Below, piece by piece: positions 1 to 10,700 of a stretch of DNA of 64,000 nt. Source of the DNA: Budvicia diplopodorum (lineage in GTDB: Bacteria > Pseudomonadota > Gammaproteobacteria > Enterobacterales > Enterobacteriaceae). Both the position numbers and the translations under genes were made by a program. Each line of letters opens with the position of its first letter. Positions within the stretch are counted from its first letter, which is position 1. The DNA is taken from contig NZ_WOYF01000013.1 in the NCBI RefSeq assembly GCF_009800925.1, forward strand, positions 32,414 through 96,413, given 5' to 3'. Below the pieces are notes generated by a model. The model saw only the letters and a list, made by a program, of their open reading frames with translations, was not told the origin of the DNA and made no database searches.

Positions 1-96
1 GCGGCATTAAAAATTGTTGAACAAGACCTAGAAAGGCGGCTTAGCTTAGAACTGCCAAAAATAGAACTGCCTAAACCAGAACAGCCTGAAAAATAG
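1..96 (+). CDS. 3' end of an unidentified protein (partial)
   Basis: An open frame enters from the left edge and ends at a TAG at 94-96, giving 31 visible residues. The tail is charged and proline-rich, with the near-repeat ELPKIELPKPEQPEK at the very end, which suggests a flexible C-terminus rather than a folded domain. Too little is visible to name a family. In E. coli the acrR neighbour on this side is the mechanosensitive channel gene mscK, but I cannot confirm that here. The frame could be chance, since it is only 31 codons long. Confidence 0.4.
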   Translation, partial: AALKIVEQDLERRLSLELPKIELPKPEQPEK

Positions 97-185
97 AGCA
101 GCACGACTTTATTAGCACATATTCGACATCGTTAACCAACGGCCGCCCACACACACCGAACCTTGCGCAGGTACTGCTAGATTAG

Positions 186-830
186 TCAGCCTAGTTTGGC
201 GATAAAATAGCCGCATAGCCCCATCAACAATAAGCATACCGCAGTGATATTAAACCGAAAAATACCCAAGTTGGGTTCATCCGGGTAGCGCTGCTTACTG
301 GCAAGGGAAACGCCGATTGCAAACAGGCTATAGGTCAAAAAGACCAATAAAAGAAATACGTGTAAGTCATGAAAACTCAGGCTCTGGCTCACGCTGCCAG
401 TGAAGAAAGGCAGAAAAGCCCAAAACAGAAGATCGGAAAGGTGGCCGCTTAACGCGCCGGAACCGTTGGCATAAAGAACGACGGCGGAAACGATGACAGT
501 ATAGAGAATAGAGCCAATAAATAAGGAATAACGCACTATAAACCGCTTCGGCATTGGGGCATATTTGCCATACAGATACCCTAGCATCAGTATAGAAAAA
601 CAAAAAATGGCGATACTGAGCCCGTGCGTTAAAGTAATTAACCATTCTCTGCTGACGACAACCCGATGATTAAACAGCAGATCGCGGCTAAACCAATTAC
701 TGGATTCCACCAATAATGAGCAGGTAAAGGCCATGCCCTGACTGCACAATGGCAAACCAATAATCAGAACGAGCAATGTATAAACGACATCGTTCAGATG
801 CGATATCTTAACCTTGCCATCCTTATTCAT
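186..830 (-). CDS. Small multi-pass inner-membrane protein, function unknown
   Basis: This 214-residue product is strongly hydrophobic. About five or six membrane segments can be read: roughly residues 14-32, 63-88, 98-122, 130-150, 158-178 and 192-212. There is no cleavable signal peptide or catalytic motif I recognise. Short basic loops (KRF, KQR) between hydrophobic blocks fit an inner-membrane topology. It stands alone, transcribed toward the left edge, 49 bp from the ychN stop. I do not recognise the family and assign no function. Codon use and length support a real gene. Confidence 0.7.
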   Translation of the reverse strand: MNKDGKVKISHLNDVVYTLLVLIIGLPLCSQGMAFTCSLLVESSNWFSRDLLFNHRVVVSREWLITLTHGLSIAIFCFSILMLGYLYGKYAPMPKRFIVRYSLFIGSILYTVIVSAVVLYANGSGALSGHLSDLLFWAFLPFFTGSVSQSLSFHDLHVFLLLVFLTYSLFAIGVSLASKQRYPDEPNLGIFRFNITAVCLLLMGLCGYFIAKLG

Positions 831-879
831 CAGCCCCCCAAGCCATCTATTATCACAGCGACTACTCGCCAGCGCTGGG

Positions 880-1233
880 TTAAAAAGTCAGGACTTTATC
901 GGCGTCCAGTGTCCATTGTGCCAATTCAACCAGCGTACCAATTTCAACGCCGTCAACCAGCGGAAGCTGGCTAATGCCGCGCGCGTTAGTACAGGTCTTA
1001 CACAATTTTATTTCCACGTTTTGTGCGGTCAGAATTTCCAGCATTTGCTGTAAGTTATAGCCTTCATGCGGTTTTTGCCCAGCGATACCTGCACTAACTG
1101 CATCAGACATTAGAAACACTTTAAGCTCTGTCTCAGGCGATTGCTCTTTTAATGCGATAGCTAAGCGTAATGCATTAAATAATAATTCACTACCGTATGG
1201 AGCACCGTTAGCAATAATTAGGATATGTTGCAT
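880..1233 (-). CDS. ychN: YchN, DsrE/DsrF-like sulfur-relay fold protein
   Basis: The 117-residue protein matches my memory of E. coli YchN almost throughout: N-terminal ANGAPYGSE, central FLMSDAVSAG, then KLCKTCTNARGIS, and the ending ALDADKVLTF-like motif (here WTLDADKVLTF). YchN has the DsrE/F-like fold; relatives move persulfide sulfur using conserved cysteines, here the C-x2-C of KLCKTC. Its physiological role is not established. The start is preceded by AAGGAACG. It lies 22 bp downstream of acrR on the same strand, so the two are probably cotranscribed; I know of no such pairing in E. coli, where ychN lies elsewhere. Confidence 0.9.
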   Translation of the reverse strand: MQHILIIANGAPYGSELLFNALRLAIALKEQSPETELKVFLMSDAVSAGIAGQKPHEGYNLQQMLEILTAQNVEIKLCKTCTNARGISQLPLVDGVEIGTLVELAQWTLDADKVLTF

Positions 1234-1255
1234 ATATTACGTTCCTTAAATAATC

Positions 1256-1927
1256 TTACGGCATCTTTTCAGGTGCCACTGATGGGCATAGTGATGGGCA
1301 TAGTAAGGCAGGACTGAATTTAAGCATATCAATAAAAGCGTCTACCATACGCTCCGCACAAGAAGCCAGATCGTATGCCTCAGGCATAAACAGCCAGTTT
1401 TCCATAATTCCACAAATGTACGATCGCATGGTAATGGCGGCAATTCTGGTATCCAAATTTTTTGGCAATTGGTCATATTCAATGCACTGGCAGAGTATTT
1501 TTTCAATGCGTTCAAAATTTTCTAAATACATAGCCTGATGTATTTGTTGTAAAGAAACTAATTCGCCAACAAACTCACATTTATGGAATAATATCCCCAA
1601 TAAAGTCTTTCGCTTGGGGTCGATAGCGGCCGTCTCAAGCACAAAAATAAGCGTATGGCGTAACACTAAAATCGGCTCAGAAGGAAACTGATTTCTGTAT
1701 CGCCGCTCTACATCATCAATGCTAGACTCTATCTGACTCCACATGGCATTGAATATGTCGACTTTATTTTTGAAATGCCAGTAAATAGCACCACGCGTAA
1801 CGCCAGCTGAAATAGCAATGTCGTTCAATGATGTGCTGGATACGCCGCATTTAGCAAACTCTTGCATTGCGGCATCTAAGATTTGCTGGCGTGTTTCTAG
1901 TGATTGTTGCTTTGTCTTACGAACCAT
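1256..1927 (-). CDS. acrR: AcrR, TetR-family repressor of acrAB
   Basis: A 223-residue TetR-family regulator. The N-terminal helix-turn-helix lies at about residues 30-52 (SLNDIAISAGVTRGAIYWHF), and the remainder is the helical ligand-binding and dimerisation domain. It is divergent from acrA, the classic acrR-acrAB arrangement, and AcrR is known to repress acrAB until it binds drugs or bile salts. A near-perfect palindrome in the intergenic region (1962-1987) is the likely binding site for this protein. The C-terminal 15 residues (ALLCPSLCPSVAPEKMP) look lineage-specific. ychN follows 22 bp downstream. Confidence 0.93.
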   Translation of the reverse strand: MVRKTKQQSLETRQQILDAAMQEFAKCGVSSTSLNDIAISAGVTRGAIYWHFKNKVDIFNAMWSQIESSIDDVERRYRNQFPSEPILVLRHTLIFVLETAAIDPKRKTLLGILFHKCEFVGELVSLQQIHQAMYLENFERIEKILCQCIEYDQLPKNLDTRIAAITMRSYICGIMENWLFMPEAYDLASCAERMVDAFIDMLKFSPALLCPSLCPSVAPEKMP

Positions 1928-1961
1928 AATTTATGCTTTACGTGCGGTGTGTGATGTAATG

Positions 1962-1987
1962 ACTAACATACATAGATGAATGTTAGT
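1962..1987. promoter_or_regulatory. AcrR-type operator in the acrR-acrA intergenic region
   Basis: An inverted repeat with 11-bp arms (CTAACATACAT and ATGAATGTTAG) around a 2-bp centre, one mismatch per half, extended by a flanking A/T pair. It resembles in size and sequence the 24-bp palindrome (TACATACA half-sites) recognised by E. coli AcrR. It lies 35 bp from the acrR start and about 97 bp from the acrA start, where it could control both promoters. Binding is inferred from position and similarity. Confidence 0.75.
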
Positions 1988-2083
1988 ATTATAGCACGCT
2001 AACTTTTCTAACATAACCGAGTGGTTACCAAAGATTCTATCTATACTGTGGTAACTGATATTGATTATTTGAGGTTGATTTAT

Positions 2084-3271
2084 ATGAGTAGAAACAGAGG
2101 GGTAATGCCTCTGGCAGCAGTACTAATGCTATCAAGCAGTTTAGTACTAGTAGGATGTAACGATCAATCAGGCGAAGGTGCTAAACATCCGGCTCTAGAA
2201 GTTGACGTCGTTACTGTAAAAACGCAGCCACTCAATATCACGACCGAACTTCCAGGCCGTACGTCATCATTTCGCGTTGCCGAAGTTCGCCCACAGGTTA
2301 GCGGTATTGTTCTAAAACGCCTGTTTACTGAAGGCGGCATGATAGAAGAAGGTCAATCGTTGTATCAAATCGATCCGGCAACCTATCAGGTGACCGTCAA
2401 CAGTGCTGAAGCCGATCTGGTCAGGGCTCAGGCTGATGCTAAAATCAAGCAATTAACGGTAAACCGTTACAAGCCGCTGTTAGGCACTAACTTTATCAGC
2501 CGTCAGGATTATGATACTGCCGTAGCCAGTGCCCGTCAGGCCGATGCCGCCGTATTATCCGCAAAAGCTGCGTTGGATACCGCTCAGATCAACCTTGGCT
2601 ATACCAAAGTGCTCTCGCCAATCAGCGGGCAAATTGGTAAATCAAGCGTGACTGAAGGTGCGCTGGTCAACGCTAATCAGGCGAATGCCTTAGCAACCGT
2701 GCAACAGCTTGATCCAATCTACGTTGACGTAACTCAATCGAGTAATGACTACTTGCGCCTTAAGCAAGAGATTGCCAGCGGTTCTCTGAAGAAAGACGGT
2801 AAAGCAGCCGTCACGCTATTATTAGATAACGGTGCCGAATACAAACAAAAAGGGACTTTAGAGTTTTCTGACGTCACCGTTGATGAAACAACCGGTTCGA
2901 TTACGCTACGTGCAGTCTTCCCTAACCCGGATCATCAGCTATTACCCGGCATGTTTGTTCGTGCCCGCGTTGATGAAGGCATAAAGCAGGATGCAATCTT
3001 AGTACCTCAACAGGGTATCACCCGTAACCAACGCGGTGAGGCAACCACAATGGTCGTCAATAAAGACAATAAGGTTGAACTGCGGGCGATTGAAACGGCT
3101 CAGGCTATCGGTAGTGACTGGTTAGTCACTAAGGGGCTTCAGCCCGGCGATCGCGTCATCGTGACAGGCCTACAAAAAGTTAGACCGGAAGCAACGGTAA
3201 AAACCAAAGAATTCTCAGCACAGCCGAAAACGGCAGAAGCACCAAAAGCAGCACCAGCAGAAAAACCATAA
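2084..3271 (+). CDS. acrA: AcrA, periplasmic lipoprotein adaptor of the AcrAB-TolC efflux pump
   Basis: Membrane-fusion protein joining AcrB to the outer-membrane channel TolC. I chose the ATG at 2084 (395 residues) over an upstream in-frame start at 2021. It has GAGG 9 bp upstream, and the product then begins MSRNRG like E. coli MNKNRG and places the lipobox cysteine at residue 25 (LVGC), exactly as in E. coli. The biotinyl-lipoyl half-motif (ELPGR, EVRPQVSGIVLKR), helical hairpin (about 100-170) and second lipoyl half (SPISGQIGKSSVTEGALV) follow in order. The tail is rich in Ala, Pro and Lys. acrB starts 20 bp downstream. Confidence 0.96.
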   Translation: MSRNRGVMPLAAVLMLSSSLVLVGCNDQSGEGAKHPALEVDVVTVKTQPLNITTELPGRTSSFRVAEVRPQVSGIVLKRLFTEGGMIEEGQSLYQIDPATYQVTVNSAEADLVRAQADAKIKQLTVNRYKPLLGTNFISRQDYDTAVASARQADAAVLSAKAALDTAQINLGYTKVLSPISGQIGKSSVTEGALVNANQANALATVQQLDPIYVDVTQSSNDYLRLKQEIASGSLKKDGKAAVTLLLDNGAEYKQKGTLEFSDVTVDETTGSITLRAVFPNPDHQLLPGMFVRARVDEGIKQDAILVPQQGITRNQRGEATTMVVNKDNKVELRAIETAQAIGSDWLVTKGLQPGDRVIVTGLQKVRPEATVKTKEFSAQPKTAEAPKAAPAEKP

Positions 3272-3291
3272 AACGGGATTGGGTATAACAG

Positions 3292-6200
3292 ATGGCTAAA
3301 TTTTTTATTGATCGCCCTATATTTGCCTGGGTTATTGCCATAATTATCATGTTGGCAGGCATTTTAGCAATTATACAATTGCCGATCTCTCAGTATCCAA
3401 CCATTGCACCACCTGCAGTCTCTATTGCTGCAACCTATCCGGGCGCGGATGCCAAAACGGTACAAGATAGCGTAACGCAGGTTATCGAACAGAATATGAA
3501 CGGTATCGATAACCTCATGTATATGTCATCAACCAGTGATTCCGCGGGTAACGTTTCTATTACCTTAACGTTTGACTCGGGTACCGATGGCGATATTGCT
3601 CAGGTTCAGGTTCAAAACAAACTGCAGTTGGCGATGCCGCTACTTCCTCAAGAAGTACAGCAAATGGGTATCAGCGTTGAGAAATCATCCAGTAGCTTCT
3701 TAATGGTTGTCGGTTTTATTTCTGAAGACGGCACCATGACCCAAGAAGATATTGCCGACTATGTAGGTTCTAATATTAAAGATCCTATCAGCCGGAGCGC
3801 TGGCGTAGGTGACGTGCAGCTGTTTGGTTCTCAATATGCAATGCGCGTATGGTTAGACCCAAATAAGTTAAATAACTACTCGCTAACGCCAATTGATGTT
3901 ACCAATGCAATCAAAGTACAAAATAACCAGATTGCCGCAGGGCAATTAGGCGGAACGCCGCCGGTAAAAGGACAGAGATTAAACTCGTCAATTATCGTTC
4001 AGACCCGCTTAGAGACCCCAGAACAGTTTGGCAATATTCTGCTAAAAATTAATACTGATGGTTCTCAGGTTCGTTTAAAAGACGTGGCTGACATTGAACT
4101 CGGCGGTGAAAGTTACAACGTTATTGCCCGCTACAATGGCAAACCTGCAGCCGGCCTTGGTATTAAACTGGCCACCGGTGCCAACGCCCTGAATACCTCA
4201 GCGGCGGTAAAAGGTGGGCTAGATAAACTTGAAAAATACTTTCCGGCTGGGTTAAAAGTTGTTTATCCATACGACACTACGCCGTTCGTTAAGATTTCAA
4301 TTAAGGAAGTAGTCAAAACGTTAGTCGAAGCGATTTTGCTGGTATTTATCGTTATGTACTTATTCCTGCAAAATCTTCGCGCAACGTTAATTCCGACGAT
4401 GGCCGTACCGGTAGTACTATTAGGTACCTTCGCGATTCTTTCGATATTTGGCTATTCGATAAACACGCTAACGATGTTTGCCATGGTGCTCGCCATCGGA
4501 TTATTGGTCGATGACGCCATCGTTGTCGTAGAAAACGTTGAGCGGATCATGACGGAAGAAGGCCTATCGCCAAGAGAGGCCACGCGTAAATCCATGGAGC
4601 AGATTCAGGGCGCTCTGGTGGGTATTGCGCTGGTTCTGTCAGCGGTATTCGTACCAATGGCCTTCTTTGGTGGTTCAACCGGTGCCATCTATCGCCAGTT
4701 CTCCATTACTATCGTATCAGCCATGGTACTGTCGGTTCTGGTGGCGATGATCCTGACCCCTGCCCTGTGTGCCACCATATTAAAACCGGTGCATAAAGGC
4801 GAGCATGGCTCAAAAACTGGCTTCTTTGGCTGGTTTAACAAGATGTTTGAGAAGAGTACCAACCACTATACCGAAAGCGTAGGTAATATCTTACAGGGTA
4901 CCGGGCGCTATATTGTTATTTATGCGTTGATATTTTTTGGTATGGCCGTGTTGTTCTACAAGCTACCATCATCATTCTTACCGGAAGAAGATCAGGGTGT
5001 ATTTTTAACCATGGTCCAGATGCCGCAAGGCGCAACGCAGGAAAGAACGCAGCAAGTTCTCAATGAGGTTAGTGATTATTATCTGACCAAAGAGAAAGAT
5101 AACGTGAACTCTGTGTTTGCCCTCAACGGGTTTGGCTTCAGTGGGCAAGGGCAAAATACCGGTATGGTATTTATCAGCCTGAAAGACTGGAGTCTTCGCG
5201 AAGGCAAAGAGAACAAAGTTCCGGAGATTGTAGCCCGAGCGTCAAAATCCTTCTCTAAAATATCGGATGGTTTAGTCTTTGCGTTTAACTTACCCGCAAT
5301 TGTTGAACTGGGTACGGCATCAGGCTTCGACTTCCAGCTTATCGATCAGGCAGGCTTAGGGCATGAGGCACTAACAAAAGCGCGTAATCAACTGCTGGGC
5401 TTAGTGGCGGAACATCCAGATATGCTGGTCGGTGTACGTCCTAACGGTATGGAAGATACGCCGCAGTTTAAGCTGACTATCGATCAGGAAAAAGCACAAG
5501 CGTTAGGGATTTCGGTTAGCGATATTAATCAGACCTTATCTACTGCGCTGGGCGGAACCTATGTGAATGACTTCATTGATCGCGGTCGCGTAAAGAAAGT
5601 GTACGTTCAGGCTGAGGCTCCTTACCGCATGCTGCCATCGGATATAGATAACTGGTATGTCCGCGGCATGAACAATCAGATGGTACCGTTCTCGGCCTTC
5701 TCCAGCGCAAGCTGGCAATACGGTTCGCTGCGGCTTGAGCGTTATAACGGTTTACCTTCGATGGAAATCTTAGGTGAAGCGGCGCCGGGTAAAAGTAGCG
5801 GTGACGCGATGAACCTGATGGAAGAACTGGCCTCTCAGCTACCTACCGGTATCGGCTATGACTGGACTGGAATGTCCTATCAGGAACGCTTATCGGGAGA
5901 TCAGGCCCCTGCTCTTTATGCCATTTCATTAATCGTGGTATTCCTGTGCTTGGCCGCGCTGTATGAGAGTTGGTCAATACCGTTCTCCGTCATACTGGTT
6001 GTTCCACTGGGCGTTATTGGCGCATTAATTGCCACCACCGTTCGGGGTATGGAGAACGATGTATACTTTATCGTAGGCCTGTTAACCACCGTGGGGCTGG
6101 CAGCAAAGAATGCTATCTTGATCGTTGAGTTTGCTAAAGACCTGATGGACAAAGAAGGCAAAGGGTTGGTTGAATCAACGCTTGAGTCAGTACGGATGCG

Positions 6201-6444
6201 TCTGCGCCCAATATTGATGACGTCTTTAGCCTTTATGCTCGGCGTATTGCCGCTGGCTATCAGTAGCGGTGCAGGTTCCGGCTCACAGAATGCGGTAGGT
6301 ACTGGCGTTCTCGGCGGTATGATTGCAGCCACCATATTGGCTATCTTCTTTGTACCCGTGTTCTTCGTTGTGATTCGCCGCGTCTTCAACAGCCGTTCGA
6401 AAGACATCGAGCACTCACACGCAGTTAACCATACTAAACAGTAA
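3292..6444 (+). CDS. acrB: AcrB, RND multidrug efflux transporter
   Basis: A 1050-residue proton-driven RND pump, the usual length for AcrB (1049 in E. coli). It begins [14 protein letters not shown] (first membrane helix) and has two large periplasmic loops and twelve membrane helices in the RND pattern. The proton-relay aspartates are in [15 protein letters not shown] (about 407-408) and the essential lysine in [13 protein letters not shown] (about 940). Binding-pocket phenylalanines are visible in SSSSFLMVV and in [20 protein letters not shown]. It exports dyes, bile salts and many antibiotics with AcrA and TolC. It ends just before a strong hairpin terminator. Confidence 0.97.
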   Translation: MAKFFIDRPIFAWVIAIIIMLAGILAIIQLPISQYPTIAPPAVSIAATYPGADAKTVQDSVTQVIEQNMNGIDNLMYMSSTSDSAGNVSITLTFDSGTDGDIAQVQVQNKLQLAMPLLPQEVQQMGISVEKSSSSFLMVVGFISEDGTMTQEDIADYVGSNIKDPISRSAGVGDVQLFGSQYAMRVWLDPNKLNNYSLTPIDVTNAIKVQNNQIAAGQLGGTPPVKGQRLNSSIIVQTRLETPEQFGNILLKINTDGSQVRLKDVADIELGGESYNVIARYNGKPAAGLGIKLATGANALNTSAAVKGGLDKLEKYFPAGLKVVYPYDTTPFVKISIKEVVKTLVEAILLVFIVMYLFLQNLRATLIPTMAVPVVLLGTFAILSIFGYSINTLTMFAMVLAIGLLVDDAIVVVENVERIMTEEGLSPREATRKSMEQIQGALVGIALVLSAVFVPMAFFGGSTGAIYRQFSITIVSAMVLSVLVAMILTPALCATILKPVHKGEHGSKTGFFGWFNKMFEKSTNHYTESVGNILQGTGRYIVIYALIFFGMAVLFYKLPSSFLPEEDQGVFLTMVQMPQGATQERTQQVLNEVSDYYLTKEKDNVNSVFALNGFGFSGQGQNTGMVFISLKDWSLREGKENKVPEIVARASKSFSKISDGLVFAFNLPAIVELGTASGFDFQLIDQAGLGHEALTKARNQLLGLVAEHPDMLVGVRPNGMEDTPQFKLTIDQEKAQALGISVSDINQTLSTALGGTYVNDFIDRGRVKKVYVQAEAPYRMLPSDIDNWYVRGMNNQMVPFSAFSSASWQYGSLRLERYNGLPSMEILGEAAPGKSSGDAMNLMEELASQLPTGIGYDWTGMSYQERLSGDQAPALYAISLIVVFLCLAALYESWSIPFSVILVVPLGVIGALIATTVRGMENDVYFIVGLLTTVGLAAKNAILIVEFAKDLMDKEGKGLVESTLESVRMRLRPILMTSLAFMLGVLPLAISSGAGSGSQNAVGTGVLGGMIAATILAIFFVPVFFVVIRRVFNSRSKDIEHSHAVNHTKQ

Positions 6445-6471
6445 AATAAGTTAGCTCTTATTTAACTTTCC

Positions 6472-6504
6472 AAGCAGGGCCGCGAAATGCGGCCCTGCTT
6501 TTTT
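6472..6504 (+). terminator. Rho-independent terminator of acrAB
   Basis: A perfect 12-bp stem (AAGCAGGGCCGC paired with GCGGCCCTGCTT) with a 5-nt loop, followed by a run of T, 28 bp after the acrB stop. It also faces the DUF305 gene on the other strand and may insulate both. Confidence 0.93.
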
Positions 6505-6581
6505 GCATCTTCCGCTTATATAAGCGATGACTATCTTAAAACCCGGCTCACTAACAATCCGACCTTCGTGCCGAGCGTTGC

Positions 6582-7013
6582 TTACTTCACTTTCTTATCA
6601 TGCGTAGCCAGCCAATCGTTCATCATTTTGATCTCGCCCTCTTGGGCGTTAATAACGTCTTCAGCCAGCTTACGGATCTCCGGATCTTTACCGTATTTCA
6701 AGACCGTTTTAGCCATTTCAACCGCCCCTTTATGGTGAGGAATCATCCCCTTCACAAACGCAACATCCGGGTCGACTTCGTTGGTTGCTGCCATCATAGG
6801 CTCATGCATTCGATTCATCGTAGCTTCAAACTCTTTCCCGGCAGGCGTGAATGCCGACTCAGCTTTCACTGAATTATCTATCGCGCAGGGGCAGCTATTT
6901 TCCGTCTTGGCCTTAGTTTCCGGTGCCGGGCTATGATGCATCGTTTGATTAGCCATAACCGAAGCGGAAAAAGAGAGTACTAATGCAGGAACAACAAGCT
7001 GTAATTTCTTCAT
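6582..7013 (-). CDS. Exported DUF305 (CopM-like) protein
   Basis: A 143-residue secreted protein: signal peptide of about 21 residues ending at VMA|N, a histidine/methionine-containing linker, a Cys-Pro-Cys at 41-43, and a DUF305 domain with the hallmark GMIPHHKGAVEMA (HH at 93-94). Family members such as cyanobacterial CopM bind copper in the periplasm, and the Met/His-rich segments (MHH, MHEPMM) are consistent with metal binding. The start is preceded by an AGGAG ribosome site. It stands alone with no copper-transport neighbour in view, so a metal role is inference from the family. Confidence 0.8.
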   Translation of the reverse strand: MKKLQLVVPALVLSFSASVMANQTMHHSPAPETKAKTENSCPCAIDNSVKAESAFTPAGKEFEATMNRMHEPMMAATNEVDPDVAFVKGMIPHHKGAVEMAKTVLKYGKDPEIRKLAEDVINAQEGEIKMMNDWLATHDKKVK

Positions 7014-7270
7014 ATTTATCTCCTAAAGTGATTGGTGCCAGCATTCTAAAGGTTAGCAGGTCATCTTACTGCTTACGAACACAAAGCGTTCGACCACGCT
7101 TAGCAACCGGCGACGCTCAGCAGCCTACCGATTCAATTAACGCAATGGAAAGTCTAATAATGATACCTGCCTCACTCAAAGAACGGTGGACGGCTATTTT
7201 TATGAATCAGAACTGATTTGCTGTCGAAGGAATCGACTAATGGTCAGTAAGAATAAAGTGGAATGAGATC

Positions 7271-7308
7271 AAAAAAACACACCGAACTGCATTTTCTGGT
7301 CGGTGTGT
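7271..7308 (-). terminator. Rho-independent terminator after the InsA-like gene
   Basis: A perfect 9-bp stem (ACACACCGA at 7277-7285, TCGGTGTGT at 7300-7308) preceded on the plus strand by seven A. It therefore reads as hairpin plus U-tract on the minus strand, 68 bp beyond the stop of the InsA-like gene. Confidence 0.8.
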
Positions 7309-7376
7309 ATCAGCCGTTTTTGTTTTTAACAATGTATGAAAATTATCAAAATCTTCATCATTAATATATTAAAAGA

Positions 7377-7649
7377 TCATTGATCTATATCCGCATTCAA
7401 AACATGCCGACTAATAAGAATGGCGTCTATACCTAATTGACGAGCAATAGATATGTGGCTTTGCCCTTCAGATAACATTTTATCAATTAATTGATAAACG
7501 TTGGATTCATAGCTGTGATAGATATAACGAACCTGAAAAGTTTGATTACAAGACATACACAGATAACGTTGGATACGAGCCCGTGATACGCCGTGCTTTC
7601 TAACGTGCTGACTGTTACCACAATAATGACAGCAAGGTTTAATTTTCAT
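7377..7649 (-). CDS. Orphan IS1 InsA-like zinc-ribbon / HTH protein
   Basis: A 90-residue protein with the layout of IS1 InsA (91 residues). It has a zinc ribbon with C7-x2-C10 and C31-x2-C34 (QRYLCMSC), an aromatic FQVRYIY strand, then a helical DNA-binding half (QSHISIARQLGIDAILISRHV) matching the InsA helix-turn-helix. I start at the ATG at 7649 rather than an in-frame GTG at 7658, because it gives the InsA-like N-terminus. InsA is the repressor and frameshift partner of the IS1 transposase. No InsB reading frame or IS1 ends are visible beside it, and it has its own terminator, so it looks like a domesticated or relic regulator. It follows the autotransporter on the same strand. Confidence 0.7.
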   Translation of the reverse strand: MKIKPCCHYCGNSQHVRKHGVSRARIQRYLCMSCNQTFQVRYIYHSYESNVYQLIDKMLSEGQSHISIARQLGIDAILISRHVLNADIDQ

Positions 7650-7703
7650 ATTTTCCACACTTTATTTATTCAAATAAAATCGAAACGGCTCATTGGATGT
7701 CAT

Positions 7704-7734
7704 AAAGGCCCACAACTTTGCGCTGTAGGCCTTT
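7704..7734 (-). terminator. Probable terminator after the autotransporter gene
   Basis: A hairpin with AAAGGCC/GGCCTTT arms and an internal ACA/TGT continuation, 18 bp past the autotransporter stop. The U-tract is short (CCTTTAT on the minus strand), so termination may be leaky into the InsA-like gene. Confidence 0.55.
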
Positions 7735-7751
7735 TAAGGTGCTAGATACAA

Positions 7752-10700
7752 TTAGAACTTATACTTAAATCCAACGGTTAACACAGTATCACTATAACCA
7801 TCATCGCCGACCTGTTGGGCGACGTTGGTCCATAGGTTGACATTCTTGTTTAGTTGGCCTTCAGCCCCGAGTTTCAGCTCAGCAACATCAATATTACCGG
7901 CCTGTTCCATAGACACGCCGTCCATGATGGTCCCAGCCTGTTCGGTATTGTGTATCCAATTCGCTTCTACGTAAGTAGTAAACAGTTTATCGCTGCCTTT
8001 ATCCATCTCGCTCACGCCGTCACGGGATAACTTAACGCCCAGACGGGTCTGAATATTGTTATTGCCGTCAGACTCAACTAGGGTGCCGTTGGATTCGGTG
8101 TGGCGATCAGCCTTGACACCATTCCAGGTAATTTGAGCCTGTGGAGTAACAAACACATTACCGTTTTCACTCTGATAAACCGACATACGATAGCCGCTTT
8201 CTACCGAAGCGCTGAAGCCGTTCATATCGTAGCTTTCGCCCGATAGCTGGTCACCGTTTACTTCGCCGTTCAGCAGGCTGTACTGCACCCAGCTGTCAAC
8301 GTACAAACCGTCCAGCGTTTTGGCATCTTGATACCAAGTGGCGTATGCACCGCCGCTATAGCCATCAACCGTACCCTTGGAGGTATAGTCCATATTGGTA
8401 CTGATGCTTTTACTATCTGACTTACCGTAACCCAGCATCAGACCAATACCTAAACGGTCTGTAATGCCAAATTGAGTGTCTGCCACTTCACCACCACCCT
8501 GAATCACATAGGTATTAGTGGATGATTTAATCTGACCGGTAGCATCTCTGAACTTAGTGCGATCCCCTTGCTGGCGCAACCACATGCTGGAGTTCTCAGC
8601 CCGACCGTCACGGTCTTCTAATCGCAGGTTAAACAGCTTGTTGGCCGCAGCCATATTGGAGATATAGCTGCCGGCTTCAGCACGAATAGCCGACGAATTT
8701 AAATACCATCCGCCATCAACCAGATTTTTGGACAATTTATATTCATAGGTACCGGCAACTGCGCGGCTACTGAGCTTAAAGTTACCGTCGGACTGACCGG
8801 CCACTGACACCAGCTGAATACCGTTTACAGTTTGTGCTCCGATACCGCCAGCATTCTTAATCTGAATACCTACATCGCCGCTGGTGTTACCCAAAACCAC
8901 TAACTTATCGGTTGGGGAGCTGTCATCACCCAGCACCGCATTCATGATCACCACGCCGCCGTTGCCAATGAGATCGTTTTTCACCGTTAACGTACTGAAA
9001 TCAGTTCCGGATGCCCGCAAGCTATTGCCCGGTGCATAGTTAACATTGCCACCCAGATTCAGAGCCACAACGTCCGCATCACCGGTTAGATTCCATGTGC
9101 CATCTTTGCCAACATTAATATTGTTAGCATCGTGCGTGGTACCATTCCAAACTGCGCCGTTGGCCAAAGATAAGTTAGCGACATTATCCTGCTCTGCCTG
9201 AATATCACCGGTCAAGATAGAGCCGCTATCGGCGTACAGATTAATAGTGCTGGTTACCGCCGTACCGCTAGAATTATCAGTGATAGCATTGATTAAAATG
9301 CCGTTGTCACTGCTTATCTGAGAGCCATTGGTTGCATCAACATTTAGGCTAGTGCCGCTGGCAGTGATAGCATTTGCAGTAGCACTGATTAACGACGAGT
9401 GATCTAACCGGACGGAAGCGACTTGATTATTGCCATTATTGGCATAAATACCGTCAGCACCATTGCCAGTAGTTGAAATCTGGCTGTCCGTTAACAGTAT
9501 TGAGCCACCATCTTGAACATTAAGTCCATGGGCATCGGTGCCCAAGGTGCTGATTATTGAATCAGAAATGCTCATGGAGCCTAAATGATTGGCGCTTAAA
9601 GCTAGGCTATTCGCCCCTTCGATAGTGACATTTAAATGAGTTCCATCGATAACACCCGACACCCCGGATGAATACAGGCCAATGGAGTCATTTCCTCGAG
9701 TGGTAATTTGAGTATTCGCAAGCACCGTGTTACCCAAAGAACCTATCGCCTTAGACTCATCACTGTTGGTCGTTATTTGAGTATTATTGGCATGAAGTTC
9801 ACCGCTAATATGGCCATTCACAAAACCATAGCCATTGGAAACCTCATATGAACCACCCTCAATATTCAGAGTTGCGTCATCGACATAAATCAAAGTATCA
9901 GTAGGAAGCACGGAGTTGAGAACAGCGATGAAATTAACATTGGTTAACGTCGTCTCTCCCCCCCATGTGTCTATCCCAGCACGACCATTTGTCTGGTTTA
10001 ATATTGCATCATTAATCTTGAGAACAGCACCGTGGTTCGATATTGAGGAATAATAAACTGTCCCCGACACATTTAAGCCGTTTAGCATGACAAGGTTACT
10101 ACCATTACCCATAGTCCGAATGGTATTATAAGTGGTTAATGAGGAACCAAGGTTGATCGTCGTATTATTCAGCGTGGCAGAGGCGTCTGAAACCAATAAC
10201 GCATACGAGCTAGATGAATTGAAGGTGTTATTACTCCCGGTTAAGGTCGTATTAGCACCGGATACATTTAAAAGATAAAGGCCTGAATGGTTAGTAATAG
10301 TTGAGTTGTTTAATGAAACTGCCGCGCCATCCGAGGCGACTATTCCAGTATTCACATAACTAGGCACCCCTGCCAAGCCTATCGATGCCTGAACATTATT
10401 TAAATTAATCTTTGAACCAGCTTGCCTGACTTGAATAAGATAGCTAGATTTACCGTCTAAATTAAATTCTGCTCCATCTAAATTCAGCACACCGCCGTTT
10501 GCAACAACGGCTCCGCCAACACCCGTCGTTGAAGAGGGTGCGGTAAAGATGTTCCCGCCACTATTGTTTACCATACTGCCAGGATTGAGAACGGTAATTA
10601 AATTAGTATAATCGGTGGAAGTATTCAAATCGCCGGAAATAGTTGAGCTGCTGCCGTCTATAACGCTAATTGTTGTATCAACTGCCCATGTAGTTGTACT

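Noticed and set aside
5916..6407. 163-residue frame opposite acrB
   Set aside because: Antisense shadow of a highly conserved gene, with no ribosome site or protein-like pattern of its own.
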